Assembly (NCBI GenBank): GCA_003247575.1
Contig: QJZC01000028.1
Span: forward strand, 62,001-126,000
DNA from: Pseudomonadota bacterium
GTDB lineage: Bacteria > Myxococcota_A > UBA9160 > SZUA-336
Length of the DNA stretch: 64,000 nucleotides
Reading direction: 5' to 3'
Shown: positions 36,476 through 49,871 of the stretch, piece after piece
Position numbering within the stretch: position 1 is the stretch's first letter
Layout: every line of letters starts with the position of its first letter
Made by a program: the position numbers and the translations under genes
The notes under the pieces: generated by a model
Database searches by the model: none
What the model was told of the DNA's origin: nothing
The model's input: only the letters and a program-made list of their open reading frames with translations

Positions 36476-38057
36476 TCAGTCGCCTACATTCTCGCGAACT
36501 CAGCAGGGCCTGCCAAACGTCGGGAATACCATCGGCAACCTCGCGGGCGAGCAGTCCGACCGCGCGCCGCTCGCCGGAACGGCCATGCAGGAAGACACCG
36601 ACGGAGGCGGCAACAGGGGTGTCCAGCCCCTGTGCGAGGAGCGCTCCGAGAACACCGGCCAGCACGTCGCCAGAGCCACCTGCCGCCAGCCCAGGCCCTC
36701 CCGTGGGGTTGATCCAAATCCCCTCATCGGGTGCCGCCACGAGCGTGCGCGCGCCCTTCAGCACGACGTGCGCGCCGCTGCGCCGCGCGATCTCGCGCGC
36801 GGCCGCGACTCGATCCGCCTGGAGATCGGGCACGTTGCAGCCGAGTAGCCGCGCCGCTTCCCCAGGGTGGGGGGTCAGCACGCGCGGGTATGTCGAACGC
36901 AGAGCTTCGAGCTCCTCTCCGATCGCGTTGAGTGCATCTGCATCGACCACCACGGGGCGCGCCGCCGCATCGAGGATCGCGCGCACGGCAGTGCGCGTCT
37001 CTTCCGAAGTCCCCAGTCCGGGGCCGATCACAAGAACGCTCCGAGAAGCCAATTCCCCCTCGACTTCGCTCGCCGCGCGGGCCGCAAGAGCACCGCATCC
37101 GACATCGGGCAGCGCCAGGGTCATCGCCTCCAGGGACTGAGCGGCGACCGTTCCGAGCAGGGTTTCAGGCACCGCGACGGTCACGAGCCCCGCCCCGGCT
37201 CGCATCGCACCGCGCGCCGCAAGCAAGGGGGCGCCGGTCTTTCCGAGCGAACCGCCGACGATCAGGCAGTGTCCAAAGCTCCCCTTGTGCGCGTGCGCTG
37301 CCCGCTGCGGGAGGTGGCGTGCGATCGCAGATTCATCGAGCAGGGTGGCGCGCACGGGCACCGCTCGGTAGGACTCACGTGGAAATCCGATATCTGCCAC
37401 GCAGAGCGAGCCTGGGGTCGGAACCACGACCAGGCCCAACTTGGGCAGCCCGATCGTCACCGTCACATCGGCGTGCAGAGCCACACCGAGCACCCGCCCG
37501 GTGGTGGCACACACTCCAGACGGAACGTCGACCGCCAAGGTCGGAAGGTCCACCTCGTTCAGCCGGGATACGAGCTCCGCTAGCGGCCCCTCGATTCCAC
37601 GCGTGAGCCCGACCCCGAAGAGAGCGTCGATCAACAGATCCGCTCCCTGCAGGAGCTCCTCGATCTGCTCGAGGTCCGGAGCGTGGAGACAGCGCACTCC
37701 CTCTGTGGCGACGAGCTCATAGTTCGCAGCGGTCTCGGGGGAGTGACGTTCGCGCGACCCGAAGCAGGCCAACGTCGGCACGCAACCGGGAAGGGTCTCG
37801 CGCAGCACGCGCGCGACGACGAAGCCGTCCCCGCCGTTGTTCCCGCTGCCGCACAACACCAGTGGACGCCGCGTAGTCGAGTAGCGCTGCCGAACGGCCT
37901 CGGCGACGGCACGCCCCGCGTTCTCCATAAGCACGCGGCCGGGTAGTCCCCGCTTCTCGATCGCGTCGCGGTCGATCTCTCGCATCTGGTCCGAGGTTGG
38001 ACACGGCCAGCCTAGATCGAGCTGCCCGGAGCCCTCGGGCACACGCGTATCAGCCAT
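36450..38057 (-). CDS. nnr: bifunctional NAD(P)H-hydrate epimerase / dehydratase
   Basis: This enzyme repairs hydrated NAD(P)H. The 535 residues contain the epimerase (YjeF-N) domain first: MREIDRDAIEKRGLPG, then LCGSGNNGGDGFVVAR and the DALFGVGL loop. The ADP-dependent dehydratase (carbohydrate-kinase fold) follows from about residue 245: HKGSFGHCLIVGGS, VIGPGLGT, VVDADALNA, LTPHPGEAARLLG and GGSGDVLAGVLGAL. Both active-site sets look intact. The ATG overlaps the pdxJ stop by 8 bases. It sits in the usual place between glmM/pdxJ and tsaE. Confidence 0.95.
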   Translation of the reverse strand: MADTRVPEGSGQLDLGWPCPTSDQMREIDRDAIEKRGLPGRVLMENAGRAVAEAVRQRYSTTRRPLVLCGSGNNGGDGFVVARVLRETLPGCVPTLACFGSRERHSPETAANYELVATEGVRCLHAPDLEQIEELLQGADLLIDALFGVGLTRGIEGPLAELVSRLNEVDLPTLAVDVPSGVCATTGRVLGVALHADVTVTIGLPKLGLVVVPTPGSLCVADIGFPRESYRAVPVRATLLDESAIARHLPQRAAHAHKGSFGHCLIVGGSLGKTGAPLLAARGAMRAGAGLVTVAVPETLLGTVAAQSLEAMTLALPDVGCGALAARAASEVEGELASRSVLVIGPGLGTSEETRTAVRAILDAAARPVVVDADALNAIGEELEALRSTYPRVLTPHPGEAARLLGCNVPDLQADRVAAAREIARRSGAHVVLKGARTLVAAPDEGIWINPTGGPGLAAGGSGDVLAGVLGALLAQGLDTPVAASVGVFLHGRSGERRAVGLLAREVADGIPDVWQALLSSRECRRLNGPLVSLF

Positions 38058-38766
38058 CGATCAGGCTTCGCATCTCACCTACCGCGCGATCGATGCCAAC
38101 GAGTAGTGCTCGTGCCATCACCGCGTGGCCCACCTGAAAGAGTCGCAGATCCGGGATCCCACGCAGCAGGCGCACGTTGTCATAGTCCACACCACCACCC
38201 GCGCAGATCGAGAGGCCGAGCTTGTTCGCCAGGCGCGCAGCATCGCCGATGCGCCGGAGCTCTCGCTCCGGCTCGATCCCAGGGCGCCCGACGCGTCCGC
38301 AGTGGAGCCTGACCCCGTGCGCGCCAAGCCGATGCGCCGCCTTGATCTGATCGAGGTCGGGCTCGACGCAGACACAGCTGTCGAGCTTTGCTTCATCGAG
38401 CGCCCGCAGGAACTCTCCCAAGGTGGACAGGCGCGTCAGCAGATCCACCCCCTCGGGCGTATGCGATTCCCCTGGCCGGAACTCCACCAAGGTGACGCGA
38501 TCCGCGCGGACGTCGAGCGCCTGCCGAAGCAGGTGTGGGTCTGCGGCGATGTCTACGGAGAAACCCTGCTCCAGCGTATCGCGCAGCAACCGAGTATCGC
38601 GCTCCTGCGATCGAGTGCGATCGGCTCGCAGGTGGAGACTCACGCCGTCGGCTCCCGCGAGCCTGACCATGGATGCGACCGTCACGGGATCGGGGGACCA
38701 GCCGGGGCCGCGATCTCGCAGCTCGGCGACGTGTTCGAGATTCACGATCAGCTTCCGACAGACCAT
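38050..38766 (-). CDS. pdxJ: pyridoxine 5'-phosphate synthase
   Basis: PdxJ condenses deoxyxylulose 5-phosphate with aminoacetone phosphate to form pyridoxine phosphate. The 238-residue TIM barrel begins LIVNLEHVAELRDRG and contains ADGVSLHLRADRTRSQERD, the VTLVEFRPGESHTPEGVDL loop, GVRLHCGR, and the phosphate loop SICAGGGVDYDNV. It starts 2 bases after the glmM stop. The family more often reads VNVDHVATLR at the N-terminus; here NLEH replaces it, keeping the catalytic His-like position. Confidence 0.94.
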   Translation of the reverse strand: MVCRKLIVNLEHVAELRDRGPGWSPDPVTVASMVRLAGADGVSLHLRADRTRSQERDTRLLRDTLEQGFSVDIAADPHLLRQALDVRADRVTLVEFRPGESHTPEGVDLLTRLSTLGEFLRALDEAKLDSCVCVEPDLDQIKAAHRLGAHGVRLHCGRVGRPGIEPERELRRIGDAARLANKLGLSICAGGGVDYDNVRLLRGIPDLRLFQVGHAVMARALLVGIDRAVGEMRSLIDG

Positions 38767-38768
38767 GG

Positions 38769-40142
38769 TCACTCCTCTCCGATCACCGAGCGAATGACCT
38801 CGCACAGCTCCGTACACAGGGCATCCACCTGGGCTCGATTCTCACCCTCGACCATGACGCGCGCGACAGGCTCCGTACCCGAATAGCGCACGACCACCCG
38901 CCCGGCGTCTCCCAACTCCGCCTCGGCTCCCAGCACGGCCTCGCGCACGGCAGGGAGCTCATCGAGTGGCCGGCGCTCGCGCACGCGCACGGAGCGCAGC
39001 TCTTGGGGCAGAGGCTCGTAGATCGAGGCGAGCTCGGACAGCGCACGATCCCGTCGGCGCAGCATCGCCAGCACCTGCAGCGCGGTGAGCATACCGTCGC
39101 CCGTGGTGTTGTGGTCGAGAAACAGCATGTGGCCTGACTGCTCGCCACCGAGGTTCAGTTTCTCGCGACGCATGAGCTCGACGACGTAGCGGTCTCCCAC
39201 CTCGGCGCGCAGCAGTGTGATTCCCTGCTGCTTGAGTGCTCGTTCCAGACCGAGATTGCTCATCGTGGTCGCGACGGCAGCGTCGCGGTTGAGACGGCCA
39301 GTCGCCTTGAGCTCGAGCGCACTCATCGCCAGGATCTGATCCCCGTCAACGGAACTGCCCCGCTCATCGACGAAGATACAGCGATCGGCGTCCCCATCGA
39401 GCGCGAATCCGACATCGGCGCGGTACTCGCGAACGGTCCGCTCGAGGTTCTCCGTGTGCGTGGCACCACACGCCTCGTTGATGTTGGTTCCATTGGGTGA
39501 AGCTCCAATCGCAATCACCTCGGCTCCGAGCTCCTGGAGCACGGTCGGCGCGACCTTGTATGCAGCTCCGTTGGCGCAATCCACCACGATGCGCAGACCG
39601 TCGAGCGTAAGGTCCTGCGGAAATGTCTTCTTGAGGAATACGATATAGCGGCCGCTCGCATCCTCGATGCGGCGCGCTCTTCCGACATCGGATCCGACAG
39701 GACGATCACGCTGCAGCGCATCCGAATACATGCGTTCCTCGATCTGCGCCTCGACTTCGTCGGGGAGTTTGAAGCCGTCGCGCGAGAAGAACTTGACCCC
39801 GTTGTCCTCGAAGGCGTTGTGCGATGCGGAGATCATCGCGCCGGCATCGCAACGCATGTCTACCGTGAGGAACGCCAGCCCAGGAGTGGGCATGGGGCCA
39901 ACCTGAAGCACCTCGACACCCATCGAGCACAACCCCGATGCCAGAGCGTCTTCGAGCATGTAGCCAGAGCGGCGAGTGTCCTTCGCGATCAGCACGCGAT
40001 GCGCACGCTCGCGCGCCGGCCCTAGGCGGAACACGGATGCCATCGCCCGGCCGAGCTCCATCATCACCTCGCCCGTCATCGGATAGGCGTTCGCGCGACC
40101 CCGGATTCCATCCGTGCCGAAAAGCTTTCCGCGCTCCCTCAT
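38769..40142 (-). CDS. glmM: phosphoglucosamine mutase
   Basis: GlmM converts glucosamine 6-phosphate to glucosamine 1-phosphate for peptidoglycan and lipopolysaccharide. The 457 residues start MRERGKLFGTDGIRGRAN. The phosphoserine loop is AMISASHNAFEDNGVKFF, the metal loop is ALDGDADRCIFVDERG, the sugar-binding loop is GGEQSGHMLF, and the C-terminal phosphate loop is VRYSGTEPVARVMVEG. The ATG at 40142 follows AGGATGGAG; two in-frame ATGs lie slightly upstream. It follows cdaA and ybbR, the arrangement in which GlmM and CdaA can regulate each other in Firmicutes. Confidence 0.96.
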   Translation of the reverse strand: MRERGKLFGTDGIRGRANAYPMTGEVMMELGRAMASVFRLGPARERAHRVLIAKDTRRSGYMLEDALASGLCSMGVEVLQVGPMPTPGLAFLTVDMRCDAGAMISASHNAFEDNGVKFFSRDGFKLPDEVEAQIEERMYSDALQRDRPVGSDVGRARRIEDASGRYIVFLKKTFPQDLTLDGLRIVVDCANGAAYKVAPTVLQELGAEVIAIGASPNGTNINEACGATHTENLERTVREYRADVGFALDGDADRCIFVDERGSSVDGDQILAMSALELKATGRLNRDAAVATTMSNLGLERALKQQGITLLRAEVGDRYVVELMRREKLNLGGEQSGHMLFLDHNTTGDGMLTALQVLAMLRRRDRALSELASIYEPLPQELRSVRVRERRPLDELPAVREAVLGAEAELGDAGRVVVRYSGTEPVARVMVEGENRAQVDALCTELCEVIRSVIGEE

Positions 40143-40210
40143 GCCACTCTCCATCCTTTCGCTGCCCATCGTGTTGCACGGCCCATCGTGTTGCTCGCAC
40201 GCTCCCGCCG

Positions 40211-40933
40211 CTACGCATCCGCCTCGGGAACATCCGCCTCCTCGTCCGCGTCCGGCAGCGAGGGAGGCTCAACCGCTGGAATCGGAACGACTCGGACCAA
40301 CACACGGATCCTGAGCTCTCCCTCGCTAGCTGGCCAGACGTTGCTGGCAGAGACGACCACGGGAACATCGAAGGAGGTCGTCTGCCGCAGGTCCCCAATC
40401 TCGACCCGCTGAGTCGGCACCTCACGTAATCGGGCAAGCACTGAGCTTGCCCCACGCAGAGGAAGAATCGACGGATCGACCTCCACCCCCTGTAGTCTGA
40501 ATCCCGCCGGCACTTCTCCCGCTATATCGGCGCGCACGCGTACACTCTTTTCGATGATCGTGTCGAGCTTGATCGATACGTTGGAAGGAGACCAAGCAGA
40601 GATCTCCGCACCCCGGGGCAGCGAGAATCGATCCGGGTCGATCTGGAAGCGGATCTCTCCGGGGCTGGCGCCCTCGAGCGACACCGGATACGTCTCGAGT
40701 TCCTGTTCGGCTCGCCGGACTGCCCAGCGACTCCCCACGACCTTGAAGTTCACCTCGCGTGCCGACTGGGCAATCACGACGACGTTGTCCGGCTGGTCGA
40801 GGAAGGTGAGCGCGACATCCACGCTCTGATCCACGGAACGAAACCCTTGAGTAGCAGCCCAGAGAATGACGGCAATGACGAGGGCGACCAACTTGTACAC
40901 GAAGTTTCGATAGATGAGGCGCAGCAGCTTCAC
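40211..40933 (-). CDS. YbbR-domain membrane protein (CdaR-like)
   Basis: The 240-residue protein has one N-terminal membrane helix (NFVYKLVALVIAVILWAATQ) and then extracytoplasmic YbbR-like beta repeats (for example VSLEGASPGEIRFQIDPDRF, then IEKSVRVRADIAGEVPAGF, then RVEIGDLRQTTSFDVPVVV). The tail is acidic (DADEEADVPEADA). The GTG start overlaps the cdaA stop as GTGA. YbbR/CdaR proteins bind and modulate the diadenylate cyclase encoded just upstream. Confidence 0.9.
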   Translation of the reverse strand: MKLLRLIYRNFVYKLVALVIAVILWAATQGFRSVDQSVDVALTFLDQPDNVVVIAQSAREVNFKVVGSRWAVRRAEQELETYPVSLEGASPGEIRFQIDPDRFSLPRGAEISAWSPSNVSIKLDTIIEKSVRVRADIAGEVPAGFRLQGVEVDPSILPLRGASSVLARLREVPTQRVEIGDLRQTTSFDVPVVVSASNVWPASEGELRIRVLVRVVPIPAVEPPSLPDADEEADVPEADA

Positions 40934-41805
40934 CGGCTCTCCGATTGCAAGGTCGCGGCGACGGACTTGACGCCTTCCTTCGCATTCCGCTCGCGCGTCG
41001 GCTCCGTCGCATCTTCCTGCATCACGCCGGTCAGCTGGAGCAGCAGCTGACGCAGCTGCGGCCCATCGAGATCTTCGGTGATCTCCGACCCCTGTACGAG
41101 CGAGATGCGGCCCGTCTCCTCCGAGACGACCACTGCAATCGCATCGCTCTCCTCCGCAATTCCGAGCGCGGCGCGGTGACGTGTCCCGAGTGTGCTCGAG
41201 ATCTTGGCACCGAGGGCCAATGGCAAGATACAACCGGCCGCAGCGATCCGACTCTCGCGGACCACGACTGCACCATCGTGAAGCGGGGAATACGGCAGGA
41301 ACAGCGCCAGCAGCAGATCACGCGACAGCTCGGCGTCGACGCGTGTCCCGAGCTCCATGTGTTCGTCGAGCTCGAGATCGCGCTGAATCACAAGCAGCGC
41401 TCCTACGCGCCTTTGTGCCAAAGACTGGCAGGCGCGAACGATCTCCTCGATCGCCTGCACGCCGTGGCCGGAGTTCGAAGCGAAGACGCCGAGCCCAACG
41501 CGGGTCAGCACGCGTCGAATGTCGCGCTGGAAGATGACGATTACGATCAGGACGCCCCACGACAGAAAGTTGTCCAGGATGAAACTGACCGTGGCCAGCT
41601 CCGCCTGCACGCTGATCAGCCAGAAGAAGACGACGATCAAGAGCCCCGCGACCATTTGCTCGGCGCGCGTGCCCTTGATCAGGATCAGGAGCCAATAGAC
41701 CGCGAAGGCTACGATCCCGATGTCGATGGTGTCACGGACCGGATCGAAGCTCTCGCTCAAGGTCGAGAAGCTTTCGATCATCCAGTCTCGCAGTGCTTCG
41801 ATCAT
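40930..41805 (-). CDS. cdaA: diadenylate cyclase (c-di-AMP synthase)
   Basis: CdaA makes cyclic di-AMP from two ATP. The 291 residues start with three membrane helices (IGIVAFAVYWLLILI, MVAGLLIVVFFWLISV, FLSWGVLIVIVIF). The DAC domain has the DGA motif in SPLHDGAVVVRESRI and the RHR motif in STLGTRHRAALGIAEE, so it should be active. The C-terminal 50 residues are not conserved. It is 42 bases downstream of ftsH and heads the cdaA-ybbR-glmM unit. A folP gene, often found between ftsH and cdaA in related bacteria, is absent. Confidence 0.95.
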   Translation of the reverse strand: MIEALRDWMIESFSTLSESFDPVRDTIDIGIVAFAVYWLLILIKGTRAEQMVAGLLIVVFFWLISVQAELATVSFILDNFLSWGVLIVIVIFQRDIRRVLTRVGLGVFASNSGHGVQAIEEIVRACQSLAQRRVGALLVIQRDLELDEHMELGTRVDAELSRDLLLALFLPYSPLHDGAVVVRESRIAAAGCILPLALGAKISSTLGTRHRAALGIAEESDAIAVVVSEETGRISLVQGSEITEDLDGPQLRQLLLQLTGVMQEDATEPTRERNAKEGVKSVAATLQSESR

Positions 41806-41847
41806 CCACTCGCTCCGCGGGGAGCGGAAGCCTCCGCCGTCGGCTCG

Positions 41848-43764
<1,917 letters not shown>

Positions 43765-43921
43765 CCGACCTCCCCGTGCTGGACCGGATAGCGTTTTGGA
43801 GCGGATGGCATATCGAGCTGGTGGCACTTTCCGCGCGTAAGGGAAAGACTCGCCATAGAGACTCAAGATCGCGCGTACCCATGAGGCTTCGACGGCTAAG
43901 TGGGCGAGATCCTTCGAGATG

Positions 43922-45352
43922 TTACCAACTTGGCGGGATGCCGGAAACCCGCTCCGCGCGCACCTCCCAACCCGCACCGGCACGACCGCTCGCCTGCGCC
44001 GCCGGCACCGTCAAGCTGCGCCATGCTCCGGACTCTCCGCAGTCTTGGACTGCGTCCATAGCCAGAACTCCTACAGGTCGGAGCCCGTTCTCGATCAAGA
44101 GCGCCCGCGAACGAAGGCGCGCTGGCCAGCCAGCTCGCCGCAAGCGTTCTACAACAGTTCTTCGGGGGGCGCCCGGACGTGAGCTCGGCCACGAGTCGCC
44201 GCGAGAGAGCGGCCGAATCGCCACATCGCTGAGATCGAGCAACGGGAGGGGCAGCTGGAAACCAGCGCTCGCAGCATTGTCGGGACGTGCCAGCCAGACC
44301 TCGAAGCCGTGTGGACCTACGGGTACGCGAACGCCGGGTCGCAGCAGCTGGCGTTCGAAGCCCTCTCTCACACCGGAGCGCCGGCCCAGCCAGGCACAAT
44401 CCCCATCCAACACGAACTCGACGGCATCCGGAAGTGTGATGCGTCGAGATTTCGCGCCCGGCCGGCAGGCGCGCTCCAAGAGGGCGATCTGCGCGTGCGC
44501 CAAACGCTCCTGCAGCCCGAGCTCGCAAAGCAGCTGTGCCAACAGCTCGCGCCGCTCGGGCCTCGACGCGCACCGCAAGCGATCCAGTCGAATCCAATAT
44601 CCCGTACGAACCTCGAGACACACGGATCGGAGTCTCCCCTGCCGCTCCGACCGGCGCGCGTCGCGCCACTCTTGCGCCGACGTCGCCAACCTCGCCAGAT
44701 GAGGCACCGCTTCAGGATGTGCCCGCGCCAGCTCCGGGAGCACCGCGTGGCGGATCCGATTGCGCGGTACACCCAGGTCGAGATTGCTGGCGTCCTCACA
44801 CCAGCCGAGCCCTCGAGCCTCCAGGTAGCTGCGGAGCGCCACGCGTTCGACCTCGAGCACGGGCCGGATCAGCCGCCGCGCGGAGTCGAACGCCGCGATG
44901 GCCGCGAGCCCGGCGAGGTCTGCCCCGCGAATGGCGCGCAGCAGCAGGGTCTCCGCCTGATCCTCCAAGGTGTGTGCCGTCGCGATGTACTCGAGACCAA
45001 GGCGGCAACGCAGGTGCTCGAGCGCAGCGTACCTGCCCGCTCGCGCGCTGGCCTCGGGCGAGAGGCGTCCTCCCAGATTCGAGCGGCGCCGAGCCCCATC
45101 GAGGCGCTCGAGATGCACTGGGAGCCCCAGAACCCGCGCCGAACGGAGCACAGAGCTCGCGTCCCGATCGGCAGCTTCCCCGCGCAACCCGTGATGAACG
45201 TGCGCAACCTGCACTGTCTGGCCCAAGGAGGCACAGGCGTGCATCAGTGCGATCGAATCGCCCCCTCCCGAGATGGCCAGGAGCACGCCCTCCGCGCGCG
45301 AGATCCCATGCCGCGCCAGGAAGCGCGCAACCGCGAGATGCACCGGGTTCAT
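43922..45352 (-). CDS. tilS: tRNA(Ile)-lysidine synthase
   Basis: TilS modifies C34 of tRNA-Ile(CAU) to lysidine so that it reads AUA. The 476-residue protein has the N-terminal PP-loop [14 protein letters not shown], the [11 protein letters not shown] motif, [15 protein letters not shown], and the [15 protein letters not shown] motif. A C-terminal substrate-binding domain ([13 protein letters not shown], then [18 protein letters not shown]) follows. The ATG at 45352 is the family-like start. A tRNA with a CAU anticodon is present 6 kb away and could be a substrate if it is tRNA-Ile2. Confidence 0.94.
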   Translation of the reverse strand: MNPVHLAVARFLARHGISRAEGVLLAISGGGDSIALMHACASLGQTVQVAHVHHGLRGEAADRDASSVLRSARVLGLPVHLERLDGARRRSNLGGRLSPEASARAGRYAALEHLRCRLGLEYIATAHTLEDQAETLLLRAIRGADLAGLAAIAAFDSARRLIRPVLEVERVALRSYLEARGLGWCEDASNLDLGVPRNRIRHAVLPELARAHPEAVPHLARLATSAQEWRDARRSERQGRLRSVCLEVRTGYWIRLDRLRCASRPERRELLAQLLCELGLQERLAHAQIALLERACRPGAKSRRITLPDAVEFVLDGDCAWLGRRSGVREGFERQLLRPGVRVPVGPHGFEVWLARPDNAASAGFQLPLPLLDLSDVAIRPLSRGDSWPSSRPGAPRRTVVERLRRAGWPARLRSRALLIENGLRPVGVLAMDAVQDCGESGAWRSLTVPAAQASGRAGAGWEVRAERVSGIPPSW

Positions 45353-45522
45353 CCCGCAAGAGTAGCTCGTCGCATTCGAGACCCAACCCGAATCCGTCGC
45401 CACTGGCTCAGCCTGGCGCGCCGGACGACCGAAACGAGAAGGGAAGAAACCGGAGTCGCTGCCCCCTGAGCACGCCAGGGCGAGGACTCCCCAGAGGATT
45501 CGAGACAGGCAGACAGGCGTTC

Positions 45523-47544
<2,022 letters not shown>

Positions 47545-47583
47545 CCTCGAATCCGAAGCAGGAAGAGGGGTAAGATCCGCGTC

Positions 47584-49074
47584 GTGATTCGTCTCGACCG
47601 CAGCCCCAGTGTGAACGTAGGCTCCTGGCTCTCCGCCCAGGCGGGCCGGCGTCCAGACGCCACCGCCGTGATCGAACCCGAACGCGGCGAGCGCCTGTCC
47701 TATGCAGAGCTGAATGCGCTCTCCAACCGCATCGCTGCTCGTCTGCAACAGGTGGGCCTCGGTCTTGGCGATCGGGTGGCTCTCGCGATGCCGAGCCGGG
47801 CATTCTACGCCGCATTCTACTTCGCGGTGGCCAAGCTCGGAGGCATCCTGCTGCCGCTCAACACTCGGCTGACCACGCGCGAGTGGCAGTTCCAGCTGGA
47901 TGACGCGGAGGTCCGCATGGCGGTGATCGACGATGCGTTCCCGCTGCCGTCGGACGTGCCGGGCCACCTCCTTCGACTCTCGGAGTTCCGCGAGAGCCTA
48001 CCCGAACGAGCCTCCGAGCCCGAGCTGTCCGGAGGAGGGGAGGATCCGCACGTGCTCATGTACACGAGCGGCACCACGGGAACCCCCAAGGGCGCCCTCC
48101 TCCCCCATCGCAAGACCTTGTTCAACACTCTGAATGCCGAGCTCTACTTCGAGCTCTGGGCTCGCGACGTGGTTCTGGTGCCGATTCCCCTGTTCCACTC
48201 CTTCGGCCTCAAGATCATGAGCGTTCCGGCGTTCTTTGCAGGCGCCACGGTGGTCCTGGTCGACCACTTCGACCCGCGCGCGATCCAGGAATGGATCCGC
48301 CGCTATCGGGTGACGGTTCTGGCAGGAGTTCCGGTCATGTACCGGCGCCTGCTCGAGGCTGGCCTCGCACAGGACGAGCTCCGCAGCCTACGTTTCGCGT
48401 TCAGCGCTGGAGCGCCGCTGGACGAGGCGACGGTGCGCGCGTTCAGTGAGCTCGACATTCCGCTGCGACAAGGCTACGGGCAGACCGAGACGTCGATCCT
48501 CTGTACCGTGCCCGCGGCCGAGGTGCTGCGGAAGGGGGCGACCGTCGGACGCCCGGTGCACTATGGCGAGATCCGCGTCGCGGATCCAGATGGAAAGACG
48601 TTGCCCGCGGGCCGATCGGGCGAGATCCAGGTTCGCGGTCCCATCTGCATGCTCGGATACTGGCGCCGCCCAGGCGAGACGCGTGCAGCGACGCAAGACG
48701 GCTGGCACCGTACGGGCGATCTGGGGATGTTCGACGACGAGGGATACATCCAGCTCGTGGGCAGGTTGAGGGAGATGTACATCAGTGGCGGGGAGAACGT
48801 ATACCCCGCGGAGGTAGAGCGTGTTCTGGAGGAACATCCCAACGTCGCAGAGGCGGCAGTCATCGGAGTACGACATCCCGACTGGGGAGAGGTGGGGCGT
48901 GCATTCGTCGTCCCGCGACACCGCGCACCGAACCCCGCAGAGCTCGAAGTCTTCGTCTCGGAGCGCCTCGCTCGCTACAAACGCCCCAAGGAGTGGATCT
49001 TCGTGGAGTCCCTTCCCCGAACGGCCTCCGGGAAGGTCCAGAAGCATCGCCTGGCGCGCCACGATCCTACTTAG
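47584..49074 (+). CDS. acyl-CoA synthetase (AMP-forming)
   Basis: The 496-residue adenylate-forming enzyme activates a carboxylic acid to its CoA thioester. Motifs are the P-loop YTSGTTGTPKGALLPH, the LPLFHSFG-like IPLFHSFGLKIM, QGYGQTETSILC, the hinge GWHRTGDLGMFDDEGYI and VGRLREMYISGGENVYP, and the catalytic Lys in PRTASGKVQKHRL. It could be a medium- or long-chain fatty acid or aryl-acid CoA ligase; substrate specificity is not readable. The start is the GTG at 47584. It lies 39 bases after the kinase gene and overlaps the cytochrome gene. Confidence 0.93.
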   Translation: MIRLDRSPSVNVGSWLSAQAGRRPDATAVIEPERGERLSYAELNALSNRIAARLQQVGLGLGDRVALAMPSRAFYAAFYFAVAKLGGILLPLNTRLTTREWQFQLDDAEVRMAVIDDAFPLPSDVPGHLLRLSEFRESLPERASEPELSGGGEDPHVLMYTSGTTGTPKGALLPHRKTLFNTLNAELYFELWARDVVLVPIPLFHSFGLKIMSVPAFFAGATVVLVDHFDPRAIQEWIRRYRVTVLAGVPVMYRRLLEAGLAQDELRSLRFAFSAGAPLDEATVRAFSELDIPLRQGYGQTETSILCTVPAAEVLRKGATVGRPVHYGEIRVADPDGKTLPAGRSGEIQVRGPICMLGYWRRPGETRAATQDGWHRTGDLGMFDDEGYIQLVGRLREMYISGGENVYPAEVERVLEEHPNVAEAAVIGVRHPDWGEVGRAFVVPRHRAPNPAELEVFVSERLARYKRPKEWIFVESLPRTASGKVQKHRLARHDPT

Positions 49075-49804
49075 CGCGATCGGTCTCCTCGCGGGATGCA
49101 CCGTCGCGAAGTCGCTGATCCCTCCGCCTCAAGAACCCCCGAAGCTCGATCCGGATCTCGTCCAACGCGGCGGCACGCTCTTCCTGGACCCGCGCATCTC
49201 GGGCGACGGCCAGCGCTCCTGCGCCGGTTGCCACGACGCGAGCGCGAATGAGCGCAAGGTCTACCTGTCCGGTGAACCGGTCGAGCCGGGAACGGAGGGA
49301 GCTAGAGTCGCACCGTTCCTGCGCGGACTCTACCAGACCGCACCCTACCTATGGGACGGCTCGATCTCGAGCGTGGAAGGAGTCATCGACCGGATGCTGG
49401 CTTCGGAGATGCGCGGCGGACAGCTCGACGCCCCGAACAAGCGAGCGCTGACCGCGTACCTGCTCTCCATCCCAGCGTTCGACAACGGACGCATCAACCC
49501 CGACGGGAGCCCGGTCGAGCCGGCCACCAAGTCCATGAACGATGGCTTCGAGCTGTTCAAGAGCTCTGGGTGCCCCACCTGCCACCCACCCGGCAACTTC
49601 ACGCGGCGGCTTCGCTTCGATATCGGTACCGGGGGACGGTTCGACGTTCCGACATTGCGCGGGATCCCCAAGCAGGGCCCGTTCGGCCATGACGGTCGCT
49701 GGGCGACCCTCGAGGAAACGATGAACGCGATCCTGGAGCAGCGCGAGGTCGAGCTGACGTATCGACAACGGCTATCGCTGCTCGAGTACCTGCGACTGCT
49801 CTAG
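49046..49804 (+). CDS. dihaem cytochrome c (peroxidase/MauG-like lipoprotein), unusual start
   Basis: The reading frame encodes two c-type haem sites, CAGCH and CPTCH, in a MauG/cytochrome c peroxidase-like context (GGTLFLDPRISGDGQRS, APFLRGLYQTAPYLWDGS, DVPTLRGIPKQGPFGHDGR). A lipoprotein signal precedes it: ATILLSAIGLLAGC with Cys as the lipidation site. No ATG, GTG or TTG lies within about 45 codons upstream of this signal. The best-placed candidate is ATC at 49046, preceded by GGGAAGG at a suitable distance and giving a 17-residue signal before the lipid Cys. A GTG at 48899 is the nearest standard start but would place about 60 residues before the signal. The start overlaps the ligase gene by 29 bases. 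A sequence error or non-standard initiation is possible. Confidence 0.72.
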   Translation: MAWRATILLSAIGLLAGCTVAKSLIPPPQEPPKLDPDLVQRGGTLFLDPRISGDGQRSCAGCHDASANERKVYLSGEPVEPGTEGARVAPFLRGLYQTAPYLWDGSISSVEGVIDRMLASEMRGGQLDAPNKRALTAYLLSIPAFDNGRINPDGSPVEPATKSMNDGFELFKSSGCPTCHPPGNFTRRLRFDIGTGGRFDVPTLRGIPKQGPFGHDGRWATLEETMNAILEQREVELTYRQRLSLLEYLRLL

Positions 49805-49840
49805 CTCACGCGCGGTCGCGAGTGGCGGCTCGGTGTCCTT

Positions 49841-49871
49841 TGGAGGGACACGCATCAGGCGTGTCCCTCCA
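49841..49871. terminator. 13-bp perfect hairpin between convergent genes
   Basis: TGGAGGGACACGC (49841-49853) pairs perfectly with GCGTGTCCCTCCA (49859-49871), loop ATCAG. The stop codon of the luxR-type gene (49855-49857) is in the loop. It should work as a terminator or 3' end barrier on both strands, although no strong T-run follows. GTGTCC at 49833-49838 can compete for GGACAC at 49846-49851, an alternative fold. Confidence 0.55.
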
